64,000 nucleotides of DNA. It comes from Zygophlyctis sp. KS116. Taxonomy: Eukaryota; Chytridiomycota. Below, piece by piece: positions 20,598 to 31,786 of this stretch (position 1 is the first letter of the stretch; each line of letters starts with the position of its first letter). Location: assembly GCA_054661495.1 (NCBI GenBank), contig BAAFSQ010000006.1, positions 34,161 to 98,160 of the forward strand, written 5' to 3'. A program made the translations under genes and the position numbers. Under the pieces are notes generated by a model, which was not told the origin of the DNA, ran no database searches, and saw nothing but the letters and a program-made list of their open reading frames with translations.

Positions 20598-21950
20598 TTA
20601 CTGGCTCTTACCACTCGAAAGAGAAATCATTCTAGCCTTTGAAACAGATGAAGGTGCACGAAATGATTCAATTTCACTTAATAAAGCAGCAGCAGTTGTG
20701 CGTTTCTTTGAATCTTTGATTAAAAGTCTTGACATTATTGATAAAAATATCGGTGACACTCTTTCTCCTCCTTCAGGAAACTTTATTTCCGTAAAATCAA
20801 GAATTTCTCTGGTTAGAAATTCTGTATTTTCTATTTGTGACCATGGAACTCTTGAATAACACAAGAAATACAAAATTATTCCTAGAGACCACATATCCTA
20901 AATTATAATTTTTCATAAAAATCATACAGCTTTTGGAGAATGTTCACCATCAAAATGGCCAAAGTCATCTTGAAAAAGTAATTCAGGTGGCATAAACTCT
21001 AGAGTACCTGTGGCACCTGTTCTCTCATGCAGATCTTGTTCATTCATGACTTCTGATTCACCAAAATCAGAGACTAATACTGTCGGAAGACCGCCAGGAT
21101 TGTTCTTTAGTAGCAAATTACTAGGTTTTAAATCTCTATGTATGATTCCATGAGCATGTAAATGAGCAAGACCAGATGTTATATCTACAAAAAATTTCCA
21201 AATTTCATAGGCTGTTAAATATCTTACTTTTTTTCCAGACTCATCATATCCTATTCCGCCGACTGAACTTGCAGGTGAAGAAGATGGTCCCTGTTCAGAT
21301 AATTTGAATAATTTTGTCCTGAATTTCACTTTTTCCTTTTCTGGATCAAATGGAGGATCCCATTCAACATGTAGATATTCTTCTAAGTTTCCCCCATCCG
21401 CTAGTTCCATTAGAATAAAGAGACATGGAACTTTAGGACTAAAAGATGATAATTGACGATCTTCCATCCATGCATGCTTGTATTCTATAATGTTATTATG
21501 CCTTAATTTCTCTAGTAATTTGACTTCTGATAATATCCTTTCAAGCCATAATTGAGAATTACCAACAGGAATCGCCTTTACAGCGAATTTCCCCAAAGAA
21601 ATTCCATTTAGTACATGAGATACCTGAAAGACTGATCCATTCTTCCCTCTTGTCCTTGAAATATCATGGAATTACCTTCCCAACTGACATTCCTGAATGA
21701 AAAACTTATTAAAATATCCCTGTGCAGTTTCGAGAGACTCTGATAAAAGTCTAAAATAATCATGAGATATGAATCCATCATTTAATGGACGATTGCATCT
21801 TGGACAAACATTCTCACTTTAAATTATATTATAAAATTACTCTGACGATCTTTGAATTGACAAAACATTTGCTGATCGATTGAATAAAACCATCGAGTCC
21901 GATCGCTGATAGAGCACAGCCCAATTCATAAGTTCAACATCTTTTGACAT
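20598..21950 (-). CDS. IKS1: IKS1-type serine/threonine kinase
   Basis: 423-aa product from four exons; introns of 24, 27 and 30 nt. The N-terminus carries a CxxC-containing CPRCNRPL segment followed by the family's GFISHDYFRLL. The kinase domain has GRGKNGSVF (glycine loop, rebuilt by splicing), AVKAIPVG (VAIK lysine), FILMELADGGNLEEYL, HRDLKPSN (HRD), SDFGES (DFG) and DMWSLGIIL. An insert of about 40 residues precedes the alphaD/E region, as in yeast Iks1, whose substrate is unknown. The ATG at 21950 is only 2 nt after the stop codon of the upstream FN3 gene on the same strand. Confidence 0.85.
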
Positions 21951-21952
21951 TT

Positions 21953-23584
21953 TCAATCAGTTAACAGATCCACCCACGCCCTGGCCACTTGAGTCTCATC
22001 TGCACTATCATCACTAGATACATTCCTATCCTCTATAGATAAATCTTGTTTGACTCCATAAACATCCCTAGACTTCATCTTCAATCTACACAATTGTCCT
22101 AGTAAATGCTTCATAAAAGATATACGCTCCCTAATAACTGAAATACGGTCTTCAAGCCCTGCCAAGTGCTGTTTTCTTTTATCAAGAGCTTCTTCCAAAT
22201 CTTTAACTTCTGAAATATATTCTTCTTTTATGCTTGTCAGTCTGTCAACTGATTCGCAATGTTTCTTTTTCAAATTAGAAATATTAAGCGAAATAATCTT
22301 GATGTCTGATTTTAAGTCTGATTTCACTTGTTTCTTTAGTAGTAAGTCTTGCTTCACTTTTTCAAGCCTTCTATTTTCCAATAAAAGTTCTTTTTCAATT
22401 TTAGATTTTTGATTGAGAATAATCTTCTTGTTTCCTTCAAGTGTTTTTAAATTACGAAGTAAAGTTGGCCTTTCCAGATTCAGAGACTCGTATAATGCTT
22501 TTGCTTTATTTATAGAGTTTAAATATTCTGATTTCTTATCATTATAACTCTTTTGCACTGACATGTATATATTTTGAAGCGATTCTACCTGTAATCGAAT
22601 CAACTTTAGCCTTGAATCTTTTTTTGAAATAGTTTCATGTTCCCTAGTTTTTAGAGATTCTGGAATTGAATTAATTTCATATAAAAGTCCCTCTCTTTCG
22701 CTATAAACTTGTGTTGTTGCGCTTGATAAAACATCATCCTCTATATCTTTTTTATAAGAGCTTGTAGAAATTTTGATTTTCTTTGATGGATAAAACTTTG
22801 AGTTTTTAATTTGACACCAAATTCTGATATCATAGTCTTCATTTGGTTCTAATTCAGAAATCTTTACTCCTTTATCCTTGACATCTACTTGTCCGATAAA
22901 TAAACCATTAACTTGAATCATCATTTTAGTAACTTTTTGTGTATTAACTGATGATGTATTTGTCCATAGTATTACAACTGATTGACTTGTAGTTTCACAA
23001 ACAATATATTCCAAAAATGATAGCGGATAAATATTGTAAAACATGTAACAAAAATGATAAAAATAGCATGAATACAAAATGTACAATCTCCAAAAACAAT
23101 ATACCAAGAGCGATCCAAGGCCTTACATGAGTCATTTCAACTTACCCAAAGAGTTTAGTAACTGATTCGACGCATAATATTTTTGTTCATGAGTAGTTAG
23201 CCAAGAATTTAATAAAATCGTCTGTGTAAGATGGGCGACAAACACAAATCCCCAAGTTTTTAATTGAATTTCACCACTAGTAAGTGGATATTTAGCTTCT
23301 AATTGAAGTATTGCAAGGCCGTAGAGGAACCCGATATTTAAAAGATCCAATGTAAAATAATGTATGTACTTGTAGCAGTATACGGTTGAAGTTATCATTA
23401 GAAAACATGTGAAAAGTCCGAACAACAGCGACGTTTCTTTAAGACTTTTATATAATCCAACGGAATTCATTGTAAATAGTAGAGTCCCTTCTACGGGAGA
23501 GTCTGTCCATGCTCTTATACCAAAAATGATGGAGTACATGACCAGAAATCCCAAAATTGGGAGATTAGATTCCTCTTTCACCAT
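21953..23584 (-). CDS. Multi-pass membrane protein with FN3 domain and long coiled coil
   Basis: 535-aa product. Two open frames (23584-23132 and the frame ending at 21953) are joined by a 24-nt intron with a canonical GTAAG donor. This removes the stop after NSLG and continues into the hydrophobic run before the FN3 domain. Four hydrophobic segments occupy roughly residues 8-140, a fifth follows at about 150-180, then one fibronectin type III domain (SQSVVILW ... LEPNEDYDIRIWCQIK), then ~250 residues of coiled coil and an acidic tail. Fungal NNF2-like proteins share membrane, FN3 and coiled-coil parts, so it may be a distant relative. If the intron is not used, this would be two genes. No function is assigned. 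Confidence 0.62.
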
Positions 23585-23644
23585 TTTTTTGGTAAGAAGC
23601 GCGCAAATTTTAAATGATGAAAATTTTTATTTCTCTTTCTGGCT

Positions 23645-25156
23645 TTAATCTTTACCGAGACTAATATGTTCTTTCAGACTTTTAATAATAGACTGGTAAT
23701 TGTCTGAGTTGATTTCAAAGCCTTTATGAGTAAAAACACTTCTTCCTCGGAATGCAGCCAATAATGCACCTTTCAAATCTTCATTACTGATGTAATTTTC
23801 CTTTAATCCTTCCTTTAATGTTTTTGGGAAATGGCGTGATCCTTTGAATGCCAAAAAATAAAGAGTAATGTTATTCCAGATTTTCTTATCTTTTGCAGCA
23901 TTCATCAAACCCCGCATCGACTTGGTTAAAGAAGATAAATCATCAATTATATCATATGCAAATTCCAATTTTTCTAATCTAACGGCTATAATTTCAAAAA
24001 AAGTATTCAAAAAGTCTCTGACAGTCTCAGGATCTCCAATTGCAGCAACATCTCTTAGGATTTTGAAGCCCATCCTAGTATTAGTAATTTTGGATAGTTT
24101 CTTTGCATCTTGTAATCCTAATTTTTCAAACAGAAAAGTAGACACTGAAATGTCAGCATGATCATCACAATGAATGTATCCAGTTTTTGCCCACATTGTA
24201 TTAGGATCCTCATTGATAAAATCCTGAATATGTGAAGGTAAGTTAGAAATTATACCAGGTGATTGTTTCAAGGGGAGATTACCATCCTCGTAAAAGATTT
24301 TTATAATACTTAAACCTCCAGTTTCTATACTTCTAAGGAAAGCAGCCTGGTACACGGATGACCCTTTACTAAAATCAGTACTTCTAATATTTTCAATAGA
24401 TTCACCCTGTTTTACAAATCCTAAAATGAAAAATGTTACTGGGCTAGATTCTAAATGAGATATGCTTATCGCCTCATCCAGATTTTCAAGTAATTCAGGC
24501 ATTCCAATGATAATTTTAACAGCATCTTCATTCCCAAATTCAATCACATCAAGGACAAACTGATACCTTTTTATATTCTTCACAAACGAAACATCAGGAA
24601 GAAGAGATCTTATAGCATTCCAAATACCCTCATTCTTTTGATTGGATTTGGATTTGGATGGAATAAGGAGATCCCTTATCATCTGAAACCTTTCATCTGC
24701 TTTGTAATCTTTGAAATCAAAAGTTTTTGATGTGACTTCTATAGAATCTTCGACCACAATCTGTAAAAATTCATAATCTTGAGCAGCGATTGCCATTTTC
24801 AACAAGAACTCTTGATGATCAAGTGTCAACTTCTTCAACTCTTGCAACCGATCCTTCACATCCCCTTGAATAACATTTTTCATAATATTTTGCCATTCCC
24901 CAATCTCAGAATCTGGATTATTTTTTCTCATGATTGAGCCTCTTTGTTTCTTCTTCAGAATTGGATTAACAATTGCTGCCACATCAGCAGAGAATGAACT
25001 AGCGACTGCATTAGTAATGGAAGTAACTGAATTAGAGGAAGGAGCAATTTTCAAATCATTTTGAGTAGCTGCAATGCCTGTTGAAAAGATGAAAAGATGA
25101 AGTAGATGCATTAAAATCTGAAAATTTGAATGAGAATTTGATTTGCGAATATTCAC
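23645..25156 (-). CDS. Large secreted protein of unknown family
   Basis: Intronless 503-aa protein with an N-terminal signal sequence (hydrophobic core LMHLLHLFIFSTGIAA; cleavage probably near AATQ). The mature part starts Ser/Ala-rich, then is mostly alpha-helical with pseudo-repeats of about 30-40 residues that look like degenerate ankyrin- or HEAT-like helices. No transmembrane segment, no catalytic motif and few cysteines. It was not recognised as any known family. Its size, secretion signal and lack of introns among intron-rich neighbours make it a plausible lineage-specific secreted (effector-like) protein, but that is speculation. Confidence 0.6.
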   Translation of the reverse strand: MNIRKSNSHSNFQILMHLLHLFIFSTGIAATQNDLKIAPSSNSVTSITNAVASSFSADVAAIVNPILKKKQRGSIMRKNNPDSEIGEWQNIMKNVIQGDVKDRLQELKKLTLDHQEFLLKMAIAAQDYEFLQIVVEDSIEVTSKTFDFKDYKADERFQMIRDLLIPSKSKSNQKNEGIWNAIRSLLPDVSFVKNIKRYQFVLDVIEFGNEDAVKIIIGMPELLENLDEAISISHLESSPVTFFILGFVKQGESIENIRSTDFSKGSSVYQAAFLRSIETGGLSIIKIFYEDGNLPLKQSPGIISNLPSHIQDFINEDPNTMWAKTGYIHCDDHADISVSTFLFEKLGLQDAKKLSKITNTRMGFKILRDVAAIGDPETVRDFLNTFFEIIAVRLEKLEFAYDIIDDLSSLTKSMRGLMNAAKDKKIWNNITLYFLAFKGSRHFPKTLKEGLKENYISNEDLKGALLAAFRGRSVFTHKGFEINSDNYQSIIKSLKEHISLGKD

Positions 25157-25426
25157 ACCATGGTTAAAAATGGTTACAAGATGATTTTTATGAATGATTG
25201 GAGCTGCAGCGAATCATTTACTATATAAAAAATCTTGTCCGATAATCTAGAAAATCGTGATTTTTAGACTTTTTAGAGAAAAAAGGTAATTTACCGCAAT
25301 CTAACTATTATGATTAGATATACTTTACAACCATTCAAGTAAGATTCGCTAGGCTTACTAGGATCAGTAGCAAATGTTGAATAAACTGATAAATTCAAGT
25401 GGCCGTTGTACTCTTAGGGTTACTGA

Positions 25427-26367
25427 TTGAAAACGATGGCAATGGACTTTGATCTCATTATCCCTGGTCTATATCTAGGAAACATGAAAATTGATCTTGA
25501 AACATTAGTCAAATTAGAAATCAAACAGATTCTATCGCTAGGATTTGACTATGAAATCACTGATAAAATCCCTTGCAAAGCCATTGCACTCAATGATGAA
25601 CCGACGGAAAATATTTACTTGACATTTGATGATGCATTTGAAATCATTCATGAAGCTCTAAAAGAAAATGGAAATATTTATATTCATTGTATTGCTGGTG
25701 TATCTAGATCTCCAACAATTGTAATCGCTTACTTGATGAGACTAAATCAATGGAGTGTTTATGAATCATTAGAATATGTAAAATCTAAAAGGCCAATGAC
25801 TGATCCAAATTTTGGATTTATAGAACAATTAAGATTGTATCAGAGTAATTTAATCAACTGAAATTTACTATTTAGATACTGGATTCAGGGTGGATACAAG
25901 TAGCTCATCTTATAATAGATTTCTGATTTTATCAAAATTTAGAAAGAATTATGGTAATTACAAATTTCATTAAATTTTAGATTTATCATGGGAAAATTCA
26001 GACAATATACAAAAACCAATCTCTAAGCAAGGACAAGTACTAAAATGCAAAAGTTGTAGATTTCTTTTAATTTCTGAACCTGATGATATACTCTATCATC
26101 CTGGTAATGATCATATGATTGAATGTGGATTATTTTATCTGAATCCAGCTGTGAATTGGATTCCTATACAAGATGGAATAATTCAAGGGAAAATAGACTG
26201 TCCAAATTGTCATTGTAATTTTTCTCTTTTTAAAATTTATAGATAAATTAGGAAAGTTTAATTGGTCTGGGATACAATGTACATGTGGTAAATGGATTGT
26301 TCCTGGATTTTCAGCTCAAAGATCTAAAGTAGATTTAGATTTTAAGTCACTTAAAAAGACTATTTAA
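25427..26367 (+). CDS. YVH1: YVH1/DUSP12 dual-specificity phosphatase with zinc-binding domain
   Basis: 284-aa product from exons 25427-25844, 25876-25953, 25981-26214 and 26243-26367. The DSP domain has IIPGLYLGN at its start and the catalytic loop HCIAGVSRSPT (HCX5R). After splicing, the YVH1 linker (DTSSSSYNRFL) and the C-terminal zinc domain follow: CKSCRFLL, CPNCHYKLGKFNWSGIQC and CTCGKWIVPGF. YVH1 releases Mrt4 from pre-60S ribosomes through the zinc domain; the phosphatase activity is dispensable for that in yeast. All expected cysteines are visible. The ATG at 25427 could be replaced by the one at 25436. Confidence 0.93.
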
Positions 26368-26505
26368 ATCTGAATTTTGAATCTGATCATGCATTAAGAA
26401 TGCATAGCTAGCATAATAATTTAACACTGTCATGATCGTTAAAGGCATAATATTTCAACTTTTTCATACACAATTTTGAGAAATTCAAAGAGATTTAAGC
26501 CGATT

Positions 26506-26511
26506 TCGCGT
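26506..26511. promoter_or_regulatory. MCB-like TCGCGT 14 bp before the OFD1-like start
   Basis: TCGCGT at 26506-26511 lies 14 bp upstream of ATG 26525 in an otherwise AT-rich leader. It is the same hexamer as near the left-edge gene and matches the fungal MCB core. Functional use is inference. Confidence 0.25.
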
Positions 26512-26524
26512 CGCTAGATTCAAA

Positions 26525-29466
26525 ATGTCATTGGCAGGAGAGTTATCATATTCAGAATTAAAATCTAAACTTGCATTAAATCTAAAGGAAAACTCCATCG
26601 GACAAAAACTTAAGGCTCAATTGAGATATTTCTTAATACAGAAAATTCAGTCAAAGGCTCCCGAGGGAAACTCAAAAGCTTTGGTTCTAAAGGCCATTGA
26701 CTCATTAATTATAGATTATCTCAGAAACAATAATAATGATTTTACATTGTCAGTATTCTTTCCAGAATCAGGTCTGGATAATTATTCAAATGTAAGGCGC
26801 TCAAGCAGAGCAAGAGCATTGCTTTTACTCATTAATATTAGGTAATGGAAGAAGAAGATATTCTCGCGACTCTTCATCTAAATCCTACATTTTATCCTTT
26901 AAAAATGCATTCGATGATTAAGCAGGGTCAAGCTAATGGTATTTTTAATACTGTTCACAAACAGATCTTTTAACACGCATTTTACAAGGAATTGGGAATT
27001 ATTCGGACTATTATCAACAATCAGAAAATGTAGGTATACAGACTGAAGATTTTGGTCACATTGGAGACTCTTTAGATGTTAAAATGAAGGAATTAGATTC
27101 AATTTTTAGATTCAAAAGATCAAAAAACGAGAAAAAGGATGAAGATGAGGTGGAAGATCGAATGATTGCATTTCAAAAGAGGTTGGAAACAATAATGAAA
27201 GTTGATATGGAACAACAGGTATTATTAGAGTGCTTAAAGAAAAGTTGCAAAAGTTTAAAGATTTTGAGCTGGCACAATCAAGGTTGGAAGAACGAAAAAG
27301 TTATCAGAATCATATTACTCGTTTAAAGTCAGACTATGAACAGAAAATTTTAGATATGCAGCAAGAAATGTTATTTATGGAAGAGAAGGAAGGGAAACGA
27401 TGGGCTACAAGAGAGCATGTATATCCTGTTTTTTTAATCTAATATAGGAACTCGAAATGGCAAATATGGAAATGAGACAAAGATTATTGGATGAAGGAAA
27501 CAGAATCGCATTCAAAGAAGCTACACTACGTAATAATATTGAATTGGAATCAAAGGAAATTGTCATGGAACGGGATTTACTTTCAAGGAAATATAAAGAA
27601 GCAGAAGAAAGAATTAGGCAATTAACAGAGTTTAAAGAAAAATATGCTTTGCAAATGCAGGAAAATATGGCTCAGTATAAAATTGATTTAAATCGAGAGC
27701 ATGCTAGCCTTTTATCTTCAGTTGAAATTGAAAGAACTAAACTGCAGGGAGAAAGAGCTTTACTCAGTGAGAGAGCATCTGTGACTGAGCAAATGATGAA
27801 TAATGTAAAGCAAGCTCAAATGGATATTGATAATACCCGCAATAATCTACGTGAAGCACAGAAACAGCTTCAAAGTGCAATCAAGGAGAGGGATGATGCT
27901 CAACTTCATGTAAAAGAACTTCAGCTAAAAGTATGTCATTTTTTATTAATATTTTAGCTTTTAACTAATAAGGGGTCAACAGCTCTAGAATTTGAGCTTC
28001 AAAGTCTGAAAGCGTAATCATATAAATATTTCTAATTTTTAGACAATTGATTGAAGCCGAACAACTCAATCAGCAGAGGCAAAAAGGTAAAAACATCAAT
28101 TTATTAATTATAGAATATCAAAATATACTTGAGCGATTTGCAAACCCAACTGAACAGCCGAAATTAAATTCTGATCTAACATGGCAGAGAGAATGTCAAG
28201 CGTTGAACTTGAGGCTGGAAGAAGAGGTATTTCTTAAAAATATTTATACTATTTAGAGCCGTAAATATAGTGAATTGCAAATCAAGTATGAAAATGAAGT
28301 TTTAAAATGCAAACAATTGAAGAAAGATATTTCCGACCTCCAGTTATTATTACATCAAGCCAGGGTTGCCTTAAACAAGGAAATAGCCTTCAAGTCTACA
28401 ATGGAACGATATCCTAATCATATGGTCAGAACTGATTTACTACCAGATCCCATGGATATTCGCTATGAGAACCATTACCGCAATTCATCGCGAAAGCTGA
28501 ATGCTGTTTTTCGTAAAATTCCAGATCCATCTGCTCATAATTTAGCTGGGAATATTTACAATTCAGATGATGAGGATGAATCAAACATTCTTTCAAAAAT
28601 TGAACCCATAGATCTTCGCGATGTATCACCACTTAGAGAATATCCTCAAAATACATATACAGAAGTAGATTCACATCAACAGCACGCAGGCGATGCCGAA
28701 AATGGAATCGAACAAACAGAAGATGAAAATAACGAAGATATACAACTTAACAGAGCCTCAAAGGAAAAAGAGATTGATTTCCACAGACCTCTTGATTTTC
28801 ATTTCCAGGAAAAATCAGAAAAGCTAAACATATTAGAGGACTGTGTCTCTGAAGGGAACGTAACTCCGTTTGAGACGGACAAGATTGTAACTAATATATG
28901 CAGTCACCAGTTGGATGAAGAAACACATTCAAAGCTCGTTGAATCTGATCTTGATGGTGAAATTCAATTCGGTCAAGAGAATATTGATTTCCCCTATCTT
29001 TCAGAACCTCATGAAACTGATTTAGGAGCCCATCCAGAGCCGGGAGAATCCGCCCGTCAACTAGAAACTCAAACTTTTCAAGAGCCTCAAATTGAAGAGG
29101 AACCATCGGCTCCCTTTGTTGCTGAAGAAAATATCAAGGAAGACTTATCTATAAAGTCCGAACCTAAAAAGCCAGACACAGTTTTATCAAAGCTGGATTT
29201 ATTGGAAAAGGATCCGATATTACAAAAATATATGGATATGATTGCGGAAAAAAGGAAAGAAAATACATCCATGATTGATCCAGAAGCCCGATTAGACTCT
29301 TTTACTGCAAAACTAGAGGTACTATTTATTCCATTTCTAAGATTAGTCATCTCGTATTGATATTTCAGGAATATCATCGGAGAAGGGTGATGATTGGAGG
29401 TATATACAATTATATAATGTTAGCATACCTACAGGCGGTGAGTCTAGTGAAAGCTTCAAGTGGTAA
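26525..29466 (+). CDS. OFD1: OFD1-like centriole/basal-body protein
   Basis: About 870 aa from 11 exons. The N-terminal LisH region (KLKAQLRYFLIQKIQ) is followed by the OFD1 hallmark FTLSVFFPESGL. After splicing a 50-nt intron the sequence continues through long coiled coils (exons near 27084-28400), then a long acidic low-complexity region and a short conserved-looking end. OFD1 sits at distal centrioles, controls their length and is needed for docking and ciliogenesis, so it implies centriole-bearing zoospores. Near the end the splice choice is ambiguous: an acceptor at 29435 gives the stop at 29466, while one at 29424 gives a stop at 29490. Coiled-coil parts alone would not identify the protein; the LisH-FFPESGL segment does. 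Confidence 0.75.
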
Positions 29467-29552
29467 TTCAGCTTTAGGCTTTTGGTCGTAACCTACTCAC
29501 AGGCAGACAAAATGCGGTTATGGCGAGGGTTGTCAGAATAAGTTAAAAAAAA

Positions 29553-30834
29553 ATGGTTTCAGCTGTTAGTCATTCTTTGCAATTTTCTGGGCATGAGTTC
29601 CTCAGACAGCGTCTGATCTTGTCTGCATTATCTGGCAAGAGTGTGCGAATCGATCATATCAGACCTGCTGGTGATCATTTGGGACTGTTGGACTTCGAAG
29701 CATCATTTCTCCGCCTCTTGGATAAAATCACTAATGGCTCCGCTATTGAAATCAATTACACTGGAACTTGCATTACATTTGTCCCTGGGGTTCTCACTGG
29801 TGGTAAAATTCATCATGACTGCCCACCGTCCAGAAGCATCGGTTACTTTTTGGAGCCGGTGATTGCCCTTGCTCCATTTTGCAAGAATCCTCTTACATTA
29901 AGTTTAACTGGAATCACAAATGATAATTTAGATCCATCGGTAAGTTTAGTTGATAATGAAATCCTTAAATTTCTATTGAAATAAGGATTATTTTGATCAT
30001 GAAAAATTTCTAATACAATAGATGGATGCATTACGAACGGCTACTCTACCTCAACTAAAGAGATTTGGAATTGATGGTGCTCAACTAAAAATTACCAAGA
30101 GAGGAGCTCCTCCGCTGGGTGGAGGACAAGTCACATTTTCATGCCCTACTATTCGATCTTTGACTCCTATTCAGTTTACTGATCAAGGTGAAATCAAGAG
30201 AATTAGAGGAATATCTTACGCTACTAGAATGTCTCCACAAATGGCAAATAGAGTCATGGATTCTGCAAGAAGTGTGTTGACTAGATATATTCCAGATGTT
30301 TACATTTATACTGATGTGTATAAAGGTTTTGAGTCTGGAATGAGTCCTGGATATGCTCTTTCTCTTGTTGCTGAATCTACTACAGATGCATTGTTATCAG
30401 CTGAATGTGCTTATCAACCTAGAGCGCATCTAATTGATAAAGACGAACAAAAAGGCTCTCAGGACGCATTGGAATTAGCGGACCAAGTTTTGGATAACAA
30501 TTATAATTTCCCAACTCCTGAAGATCTTGGTATTCGAGCAGCTAGACTTTTACTTCAAGAAATTAAAAAAGGTGGTTGTGTAGATTCATTCTCTCAATGG
30601 CTATACGCCTTATTTATTGCATTAGGCCCTGAAGATGTTGGAAAGTTCCGTATAGGCACTTTGTCTCCTTTTACGTAATTATTTGTATATTAATCATTTA
30701 GTATCCAATTTCTACGGGATATAAAAACATTTTTGTCAGTTTCATTCAAACTTGAATCTGATCCTATTACTAAAACCATCATCCTCTCTGCTTTAGGAAC
30801 TGGTTATAAAAACAATAATAAAAAAGTAACATAA
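29553..30834 (+). CDS. RCL1: RNA 3'-terminal phosphate cyclase-like protein RCL1
   Basis: 390-aa product from exons 29553-29939, 30022-30660ish and a last exon after a 27-nt intron. The first intron is 82 nt, the longest seen here. The N-terminus (GHEFLRQRLILSALSGKSVRI), GGKIHHDCPPSRSIGYFLEP, LRTATLPQLKRFG and KRGAPPLGGGQV identify the RCL1 branch. The catalytic histidine motif of true RNA cyclases is absent from the C-terminal part, as is usual for RCL1. RCL1 works with Bms1 in the nucleolar SSU processome at the A2 pre-rRNA cleavage. It converges on the phosphatase gene with 11 bp between stops. Confidence 0.92.
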
Positions 30835-30845
30835 ATATTTTTTTG

Positions 30846-31665
30846 TTAATCATTACTTGTATTTAGAATAAGAGTCACATTATCTACATCAACTAAATCT
30901 TTTAAAAACGGTATTAATTCTAATAATTCTGTATCTCTTGAATCGTTAAACCATGAAGTCACAGGTATTGCATTTGAAGGATGAAACAAATAGCAAGAAG
31001 GAGAATTATCAATAATGATTACATTTTTTAAATCTCTTCCTAAAAGACTAAGATCCTAAATTTGTAAATATTTTCCAAAATACCTTTACAAAAGTCCCTT
31101 CTTTATGTTTAACACATGCTTCTCTAAATAGTCTATGCCTAACTACTTTCTGCCTATCTAATGCATTCAAAACTGGATCAGCATATTTTGCTAATGATGC
31201 TGTAAATACTACAATTTCATAAATATATCCTAATGCTTCTAAAAATTCATCCACACCTGGTCTTTTTAGAACGTAAACATTATGTGAGTGATTATCAATC
31301 GTGACTGGAACCACAAAATCTGGATCCTTTATCGGCATAAACGATGAATGTACCAGGGTCTCATCAAGGTCTAGTACCAAAGTTTTTTTGCCCTTATCCT
31401 TCCTGGACAAATTTCTTAGCAAATGATTTTCTTTACTGAATATTGTGCCTCGAACACGCCTTGTCAAGTCTCTCCTTAGAGCCATTTGAATATTATCTGG
31501 AGTAGGTTTCTTAAAGACAAAACAAGACCAAAAATTTACTTTTTTCTTTTGAGTGCTTTTTAGTCTCTCTTTAGCAGTTTTGAGATTTAATTTAGTATTA
31601 GTCTTGGTAGCCGATGTTATTATTCCATGTGAATTGTCGCCTTGTTCTGCATCTGCATTTGACAT
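30846..31665 (-). CDS. SCP/PSR-type CTD phosphatase (HAD family)
   Basis: 263-aa product from exons 31665-31084 and 31055-30846 (28-nt intron). The catalytic motif [11 protein letters not shown] (DxDxT) is intact, followed by [25 protein letters not shown] and, after splicing, [19 protein letters not shown] and [11 protein letters not shown]. This is the small CTD phosphatase/PSR1/NEM1 superfamily. The length, lack of a transmembrane segment and basic N-terminus fit an SCP/PSR1-like enzyme acting on phospho-CTD or plasma-membrane stress targets; the substrate cannot be told from sequence. Confidence 0.88.
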
Positions 31666-31786
31666 AACTGATTAGATAAACTGTTTTAGGTCACGCTCTC
31701 TTGTCAACCCTTGTTACGTCGAAATAGTGGACTTTTAGAATAAATTTCCTCGAGCGTTAAAAGTCAAGATTCAGGGTTCGATTCTT

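Noticed and set aside
23132-23584. Separate four-TM gene (ERG28-like?)
   Set aside because: No ERG28 motif matched, and a canonical 24-nt intron joins it in frame to the FN3 protein; kept as one gene with moderate confidence.
20598-23584. Fusion of the FN3 protein with IKS1 kinase
   Set aside because: No donor/acceptor pair across 21953-21950 has the right phase; a stop and a new ATG separate them.
28426-29377. Several minus-strand open frames opposite OFD1
   Set aside because: Antisense shadows of a low-complexity acidic region; no splice or family support.
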